Below, piece by piece: positions 57,258 through 64,000 of a DNA stretch of 64,000 nt (within the stretch, counting starts at the first letter, position 1; every line of letters begins with the position of its first letter). The stretch spans positions 124,001-188,000 of the forward strand of contig MZZL01000382.1 of NCBI GenBank assembly GCA_002749535.1. The letters run 5' to 3'. A model generated the notes under the pieces. That model was given only the letters and a program-made list of their open reading frames with translations, ran no database searches and was not told where the DNA came from. A program made the position numbers and the translations under genes. The DNA is from Apophysomyces variabilis (taxonomy: Eukaryota > Mucoromycota > Mucoromycetes > Mucorales > Mucoraceae).

Positions 57258-58773
57258 TTCTCGATCGTATATGTAGACAATGGTTATAGATAAAGTAAAT
57301 CCAAAAAATTATAAACAAAACAAAAAGGTGGAGAAGAAGAGTAAAAAAGAAATAGCAAATGACAAGTTTATTTCTTTTTTTTTGTGTGTGTTCAACGTGT
57401 GCTACTTTTTTTTTTTTCATGGTTCGCCATGGTCGCACAAAACCGCGATGTCTTTTCTTTTATTCCTTTTTTTTTACTCTGTTTGGCGATGTCTATCATT
57501 TTTCGTTTGCTTGTTGGCCATTCTTTTTATACAGAGAGAAGAAATAGAATGGAGTAGCACACAAGATCAAGTGTTTATTATTCCCTTTCATTCAAAGTCT
57601 TTTTCCCTTATTACGTTCCTTCTATATCTTACTTTATGTGAAAAAAAGGGAAAGGGAAGGGGCTGTAAAAAGTAAAAGGGTCAATCCGAACGACCTTCGA
57701 GAGCGCAACCCATGTTTTTCGTACCACGTTCTATAGATGGTCCGCTTGATATACAGAAACCAAAAAAAAAAAGCTTGCCGCGCGGCCGCACGCCTTTCTT
57801 TTTCTTTTAGAGAGAGAATGCAAAGGGGTGAATGCTTGCTTTCAGCTGTGCTACCTTATTTGCTTTTGGGCGGCGGCTTGTAGAAAGGAAAAAGAGGGAT
57901 TATTAGAGAGAATGCCATCTGAAAACAAGCGAGTCCCATCTCTCTGTTCTTTGGAATACGTTGCACAACGTTTAAATAAAAATAAAAAAGAAAAAACATG
58001 TTGGCTCGATCATTTTGAGATTTCTCCGCTGACGTGCGCACTAACGCAAAAATAAGAAACAACGGAGGGGAGCACAATAAGAAATAACACGATCCGAAAG
58101 ATAGGAAATGAGCTCTTCTTCTACTTTTCTCTTTTTCTTTCTTTAAACAGCCTTTTCTTCTTTTTTTCTCATGGTCAACGAAAACAAGCAATGAGCAAAA
58201 TGTCTTCCTTCCTCTTTTACTGGATGGAAAATGAAAAATAATTAAGGCGTGGGTTCGGTCTCACTGCTGAAACATAGCAAATAAAGCCTGTCAAAGAAGT
58301 TTAAATTGGGAAATTACACGTGTTAACCATTTCTTTTTTATTTCCAATGAGCAGGCGGAACAAGAAAATCACCATGGAAACAAGGAACAAGTCTCATCTC
58401 TATAGCAACGAAAAGAGAAGCACAACGTTGCTCTGAAAAACAAATGATAATTAACAACAGGCTATCGCGATCTGCTAGAAGAATGTGAAAAGAAAAAGAA
58501 ATCTAAATAAAGATTTGCATGACTTTTTGTTAATCGAACAAACAAGATGATTTATTTTTTTTAAAAAAAAAGATCGTCGGGAAAAGGCGGTTTGACGGCC
58601 GGCAGTCTTTGATCATCGTCGCTCACTATAATGAAGCAAAGATGGAAAGAGAGAAATGCATGTTTGTGTTTTTTTTCTTTGTAATTTGCTCGAGAGCATT
58701 AATACGGAGAGTAAACGTGGTGTACTTGTATATAACGTCTTTAAATTTTGTTTCGGTCTAAACCACACCGTTT
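57258..58773. other. Intergenic, low-complexity
   Basis: About 1.5 kb, promoter of the methyltransferase gene at the left and 3' end of the AFG3 gene at the right. Rich in A/G and T/C tracts. The plus-strand frame at 57280-57675 is T-rich low complexity. No gene seen. Confidence 0.5.
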
Positions 58774-61160
58774 CTAGGGCATATCTTCAGGAAATGGAGG
58801 TGGCGCATCGCTCTAACAAATAAACAAAAATCCATCAGTTAAACATATTTATTCTGGCTTGTCCGGTTTACCTGTTTCGGTCTGACATATTCATCATAGG
58901 CTGTCACTTCTTTGAAGGGTCGCTTGCCCAGTAAATTCTCCAGATCTTCTCTCGTGATCACTTCTTTCTCCAGTAACAGTTTTGCCACCTTTTCCACATC
59001 CTCCTTCTTTTCGGTCAGTAAGGTCACTGTCCGTTCGTAAGCTTGCTGGACCAGTTTTCTCGCTTCGTTGTCAATCAATGTGCCTGTCTCTTCAGAAAAT
59101 GGTTTCTGGAACTGCTGTTCCGTCTGCGGATCGCTGTAGGATAACGGACCGACTTTGTCGTTCATACCGTACGTCGACACTTGAGCATACGCCATCTTGG
59201 TTACCTTTTGAAGGTCATCATGAGCACCTGTGGTGATACTATCAAAAAAGATTTGCTCCGAAACACGACCACCAAGTGTCATGCACATCCGATCCGCGAG
59301 CTGCTTCATGGAATAGAGATATTGGTCTTTTGGAAGATATTGAGCGTACCCAAGGGCAGCCACGCCACGAGGGATAATGGAAACCTTCAGGAGCGGATCC
59401 GCATACTGAAGGAACCAGCCTGCAACAGCATGCCCCGCTTCGTGATACGCCACGGTCTTCTTCTCTTCCGGAGATAGCACACGCGATTTCTTTTCCAGAC
59501 CGGCTATCACGCGCTCAATCGCCTCCTCAAAATCGGACTCGGTAACCTCGTCCTTCATGTGACGGGCGGCGATCAGGGCCGATTCGTTGCATACATTATG
59601 GATATCCGCTCCCGCAAATCCCGGCGTTAATGCGGCCAATTTCTTAGCCAATTCTTCCTTATTCGCCGACGTCTTTATAGGTTTGAGATGTACCTTAAAT
59701 ATCTGAGCACGCCCACCAATATCCGGTCGATCAATCGCAATATGACGATCGAATCGTCCCGGTCGCATCAGTGCAGGATCCAGCACGTCCGGTCGGTTGG
59801 TACCGGCCAATACCACCACGTGCTCACTCGAATCAAAACCATCCATCTCCACCAGCAATTGGTTCAACGTACTTTCACGTTCATCATTGCCTCCCAACTG
59901 GCCACCCTTACCACGGGTTTTACCAATCGCATCAATTTCATCCACGAAAATAATGCATGGCGCATTCTTTTTGGCTGTTGCAAACAGATCTCGCACACGG
60001 GAAGGACCGACACCCACGAACATCTCGACGAATTCCGATCCAGAAACACTGAGGAAAGGCACACCTGCCTCTCCTGCCGTTGCCTTGGCAAGCAATGTCT
60101 TACCGGTGCCAGGTGGTCCACTGAGAATAGCACCCTTGGGAATGGTTGCACCAAGTCGTTCGTACGCTGTTGGATTCTTTAAGAATTTGACAAATTCCAT
60201 AATTTCCTCTTTGGCCTCATCGGCACCAGCTACATCCTTGAACTTGACTTTTACGTCGGTTTCTTGGTTAAACATCTTTGCTTTGCTCTTGCCAATACCA
60301 AAGATGCCTTGGCCGCCAGCTCCACCCGGCCCACGCTTTGTCATGTACCATAGCACACCGACCAGCAGCAAGGTCGGAGCAAAATGAAGCAAGGTATTGA
60401 GGACACTAATCTCATCATGGTAGGCGACCGGGATACGTTCTGTCGAAGGAATACCCAGTTCCAATTGAGCTTCGTCCAGTTTTCGTTCGAAGCTTTCAAT
60501 GGAACCAATGCTGAAATAGTAGGTCAAATGCGGCGAAACACCAAGAGAACCAGCTTCTGGCCGCAAATGGACCCGTACCCGTGTGCGATTGATCACTTCC
60601 AAACGATCGACCAGTCCTCTGTCCAGCAGTTGCGCCCGGAACGCTTGCCACGTCAGTTCTCGACCATTCTCAGAAGGAGCCGTTAACTTCCACAAAACAT
60701 ACGTGCCTAAGGCTGTACCCAGAACGACATTCATATTGACATTAACCTCTGGAGGCTTCTTGCCACCACCAGCACCGGGTCCTAATCCGCCTCCGCTTCC
60801 TCCAGCAGAACCTCTTGGTGGTGGTTTAGGGATCTTGTCTGTGGTGTCTTTGGAATGTCTCTCTGCTGCTTCTTCTGCTGCTTGTCGCGCTGTTTGCTGT
60901 TGTTTGCCCGATCGATTGCCAAAGAATCCTCCAAATCCTTTGGGTACAAATGGTGGATCGTCCGTTTGCTTTTTGTCTTTTGCTGATTTTTCGTCTTTCG
61001 GCGATGAAGAATACCCTCGTCGTCCACGCTGAGGTGTCAATAACATGCGGGAGGTTGTCGTACTATCACCGGCATGGCTACGTAAGCTAACACAACGTGC
61101 TGCAGCAACCGATGTTCTTGTTCTTGCCTGGCTGCCGGCAAATCTGAATGAGGAAAGCAT
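58774..61160 (-). CDS. AFG3: Mitochondrial m-AAA protease subunit (FtsH-like)
   Basis: Exon 1 61160-58872 and a 39-nt terminal exon 58812-58774 give 775 aa. Inner-membrane ATP-dependent metalloprotease that degrades misfolded membrane proteins and matures ribosomal subunit MRPL32. Presequence rich in Arg/Ser, then a Gly/Pro linker, first membrane span (about 142-158), intermembrane domain, second span (about 252-272). AAA module: Walker A GPPGTGKT (348-355), Walker [10 protein letters not shown], second region of homology [19 protein letters not shown]. Zinc site HEAGH (573-577). The two spans and long N-terminus separate it from i-AAA (Yme1). The terminal exon replaces an intron-encoded end with [12 protein letters not shown]. 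An alternative unspliced end would give [10 protein letters not shown]. Confidence 0.95.
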
Positions 61161-61779
61161 GAGTTTTTTACAGGCTGGGAAATGTGCGAGCGGCGTCTCT
61201 TTTTCCCTCTCTCTCTTTTTCGCTTCTTTAAAAGGCCGTCACCGGACGACATCCCTCGTTCATCCGATTGACTCAAAGAAAGGATAAAATAGGGTTCAAC
61301 TTAGTAAGCAAAAGATGATTCGTATACTTCCATTGACCTCGCCGCTGAGAGAAAGATAAAAAAGAAAGCAACTGTTTCTTTTTGTTTTCTCTTCTATATA
61401 CCACGTGAATCTGACAAGCCAAATCTTTGCATAAACGGTCCTTGTCAGTAGAATAGGAGAAAAGTAGGGTTTAATAGGTTCCATGCTATGGCCTTTGTTT
61501 CGCTCTGGCAGATAGAAGTCTAAGAATGCATGAAACTCTTTTGCCTTAATTCATTAAGTATAGAGACGGCCAATCATGCCGTCTCCATCAGGTATTGGCA
61601 AACAATCAATGATAAAACATTAAGGACAAAGTACGATTGTTCGAATCTCGGTCTGGCATATGGTTATTCCTTTTCTTTTGTGTTTAAGGATGGCGAGTGT
61701 TTCTCTCTCTTTTGTGTTTTCTGTGTTTGTATTTGTGGGTTTTTGGATCTTTTTTTTTTCTTTACAGTCTACTGTTTTT

Positions 61780-62324
61780 CTAAATGTCCAATTCCTCTCT
61801 GGTTTCGACACCCAATTCCTTTCTAAGAGGTTCCAATTCATCAAGATATTGCTTGTATTGTGCCTCGTTCTCAACCTTGTCCTTGAGACCCTCGAAGATA
61901 CGGACAGCAGTGGCGAAATCGTTCACACGACGGCTAGCCTTGAGAGCAGATTCGATCACAGAGGGGGCAGGCACAAGATCGTAAGCGAAAGCGTTGTTAA
62001 GACCACGCTGGAGCTCAAACAAATCTTCGACACCATCAAAGAACTTGACATATCGCTCAGTGAACTGTTCGAAAGACTCCTCTTCGTGACCAGCAGAGTA
62101 GAAACGCTTGCCAAAAGCTACCAAAAGAGAAAGAAAAAACAAACACAGATTTAGTTTCTACTGGCCCTTTTTTGATTTCGGAATGGGAACGCGATGCATC
62201 TCGATTTCCAATGTTCTTTTATTTTTGTTGTTCTATCATCATTACCCAAGGGACGAGCGACGGGGACGATAGCACGAGTGGCAGTAGCGCGGAATGCAAC
62301 CTTGGTAACAGCGGAACGAAGCAT
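61780..62324 (-). CDS. COX6: Cytochrome c oxidase subunit Va (yeast Cox6)
   Basis: Exons 62324-62246 and 62117-61780 give 138 aa. Nuclear-encoded matrix-side subunit of respiratory complex IV. The presequence is MLRSAVTKVAFRATATRAIV, with no acids and regular Arg/Lys. The mature part has the family sequence EESFEQFTERYVKFFDGV, DLFELQRGLNNAFAYDLVP, SVIESALKASRRVNDFATAVRI and EGLKDKVENEAQYKQYLDEL. Length is as expected. It sits upstream of and in the same direction as AFG3, separated by 619 bp, so independent promoters are likely. Confidence 0.95.
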
Positions 62325-63026
62325 GATGGAGTGGGGAGAAAAGAAAGGTTTGTTTTGTTAAAAGAAGAAAAAAAGCCAGTTAGTTATCGGGCGGCGGTCA
62401 CGTGTGGCTGGCTTGGGATTCACTTTCTTCCCTATCCCATTTGGTTCTACCGTGTCTGTCTGCAATAAGAAACAGTTACGTTATTTCAGTTACCATATCA
62501 GAACAAGTTGAACAAGCTGAATAATATATAGTTTAAATCCCTAGACAAACAATACGTAACCAAATCAGTTTCAAAAGCGACAAGGTAAGAACAATGAATG
62601 TTTTAAAAAAAATCGCCCCATGGAGTGAACAGAATGGGTTTAATGTCCGCCACTTTTTCATGGGTGGAGCTGCCCTTATATTTGCATTCCCTTGCTGGAT
62701 CATCCATGCTCGCTAGACCACTACTGGCCGTTGTCATGATGATAGACTATTACCCTTCTTTGAAATGTGCTTTTTGTAGTTCGCTAACAGAAACTGGGCC
62801 TGGTAACGTTCTGATGATTTTGCAAGGGTGAATGAAACTCCGGTAGAAAGGTCATCCCACACTTTCGTATCTAGGACTATTTTATTGTACACACGGTTCT
62901 TCTGTATCACAATAGCGAAATAGATAAATACATATAGTGGGAAAAACAAAAACGTCTTTTTTGATTTTGGTTCCTCTAAGTTATTGTTTGTTTCGTGCTT
63001 TATTGAGAGAAATAAGGAATATTTGT
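62325..63026. other. Intergenic spacer
   Basis: About 700 bases holding the COX6 promoter and the 3' region of the glutamate dehydrogenase gene. Short frames only. Nothing else seen. Confidence 0.5.
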
Positions 63027-64000
63027 CTAGTGCATAAAGAGCATACCAGAGCCTTCGTAGACCGCTGCGATCTTTTGAATGGCATTGATATAAGCAGCTG
63101 TTCGGTAATCGCACTTTTTGATCTGAGCTGTCTGGCGTGTTTCTTGACAAGCCTGAGCAATGGTAGCCTCCAGACCAGAATAGATAAGATCGGCTTCTTC
63201 GGCGCCATGGACAATGGCCTTGCGTTCGGCCTCTGTCAAAGTTCGTCCGGCATTCTCCTCTACCAGGGCAACAACCTTGGATCGCGCTAATTCATCCCAT
63301 TTCTTGTTCATGCGACCGAATCGGACATGGGAAAGATTCTTGAGCCATTCAAAGTAGGATACCGTGACGCCACCAGCGTTCAGTAACAGGTCGGGAATCA
63401 CGACCACGCCGCGCTTCTCAAGCTCTTCGTGAGCAGCAGGCGTAACTGGACCATTGGCACCTTCACCGACAACCTTGGCCTTGATCTTGTCCACATTGCG
63501 CATACCGATCTGTCGCTCCAAAGCAGCCGGAATAAGAATATCACACTCTATCTCAAGAATCTTTGAAGGATCCTCGATAATTTGGGACGTTGAATTGAAG
63601 TCGCGGAAGCTTCCAGTGGATCGGTGATGCTTGAAAAGTTGCTCAACGTTCAATCCGTTGGGATCATAGATAGAAACGTCTCGCTCACCAACGCCAATAA
63701 CCTTGGCACTGAATTGATAGAGAAAGGTCTTAGCTTGCCACTCTTTTCTTGTTTCCTCTCTCTCTCCCCTTGTTTCGTTTGCGACCTGCTCCTTACCCGT
63801 TGTTTTCAAAGAACTTGGCCGCGTAGTAACCAACGTTACCGAAGCCTTGAACAATAACACTAGTGCCCTTGATCTTTCCATTCAGCCCGGTACGCTTCTG
63901 AACTTCTTCGTATCCCAAGAATTCTCGGATACCATAGTAAACACCCAAACCGGTAGCCTCGGTACGGCCACGGACGCCACCTTGCGACAATGGTTTTCCA
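63027..64000 (-). CDS. Glutamate dehydrogenase, C-terminal part (5' end outside window)
   Basis: Two exons visible: from the window end to 63797, and 63708-63027, joined in frame (NNG|AKVIGVGERD), about 295 residues. Converts glutamate to 2-oxoglutarate and ammonium. The NAD-binding domain begins GKPLSQGGVRGRTEATGLGV and contains VIVQGFGNVG. Later motifs are CDILIPAALE, KVVGEGANGPVTP, VVIPDLLLNAGGVTVSYFEW and DYRTAAYINAIQKI. The sequence follows the hexameric animal-type mitochondrial GDH (GKPxSQGGxxGR.xATGxGV, SYFEWLKN) and not the large fungal NAD-GDH2 or the NADP-GDH1. The N-terminal substrate domain and any presequence are beyond base 64000. Confidence 0.92.

Noticed and set aside
61640..61660. 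GTTCGAATC, like a tRNA B box
   Set aside because: No T-stem complement, no A box or acceptor stem at the right distance. A similar hit at 34850 fails the same way. I found no tRNA gene.
1..64000. CRISPR arrays, rRNA genes, operons, phage or plasmid functions
   Set aside because: None seen; the window is intron-rich eukaryotic nuclear DNA.

Overview
The window is nuclear DNA from a filamentous fungus of the zygomycete type; Mucoromycota, probably Mucorales, fits best. The evidence is short dense introns (about 50-100 bp, GT-AG with one clear GC-AG), AT-rich intergenic DNA full of T/C and A/G tracts, an E2F transcription factor (absent from most Dikarya), nuclear genes for mitochondrial proteins, and several Kex2-type secreted precursors. 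This placement is inference. Exon borders below were set by hand from reading-frame continuity, splice consensus and family motifs.

Layout. 0-4.5 kb: mitochondrial phosphatidylglycerophosphate synthase (PGS1), a Ccc1/VIT1 vacuolar Fe/Mn transporter, and a secreted protein with a 14-residue tandem repeat. 4.5-8.2 kb: no supported gene. 8.2-13.1 kb: a beta-trefoil lectin fused to a CipC/DUF3759 domain, two small divergent genes (one interrupted by an in-frame stop), a 508-base assembly gap, and an unrecognised protein with a HAX1-like tail. 14-18 kb: an F-box protein and an M49-like metallopeptidase. 18.9-19.3 kb: a 205-bp MITE beside a small secreted ORF. 19.9-27.2 kb: an unrecognised protein, a Ser/Thr kinase, an RCC1-repeat protein and a C2H2 zinc-finger factor. 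27.8-28.6 kb: a His/Gly/Lys-rich Kex2-processed repeat precursor.

28.6-40.4 kb is a gene-poor AT-rich island. The only supported genes in it are minus-strand defensin-type peptide loci: an intact one at 33.4-33.7 kb, a decayed copy at 36.5-36.85 kb that shares duplicated upstream DNA with the first, and a divergent intact one at 38.8-39.2 kb ending in 11 aspartates. This is the most unusual part of the window: a small antimicrobial-peptide cluster shaped by duplication and decay.

40.4-64 kb returns to housekeeping genes: RNase P/MRP subunit Rpp30, a metaxin/Sam37-type protein, E2F, mitochondrial IF-2, a short basic protein, a probably N-myristoylated methyltransferase, m-AAA protease AFG3, cytochrome c oxidase subunit Va/Cox6 and NAD-type glutamate dehydrogenase (cut by the window end). 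Seven products act in mitochondria (PGS1, RCC1L-like, metaxin, IF-2, AFG3, COX, GDH), but they are spread over both strands and show no operon-like organisation.
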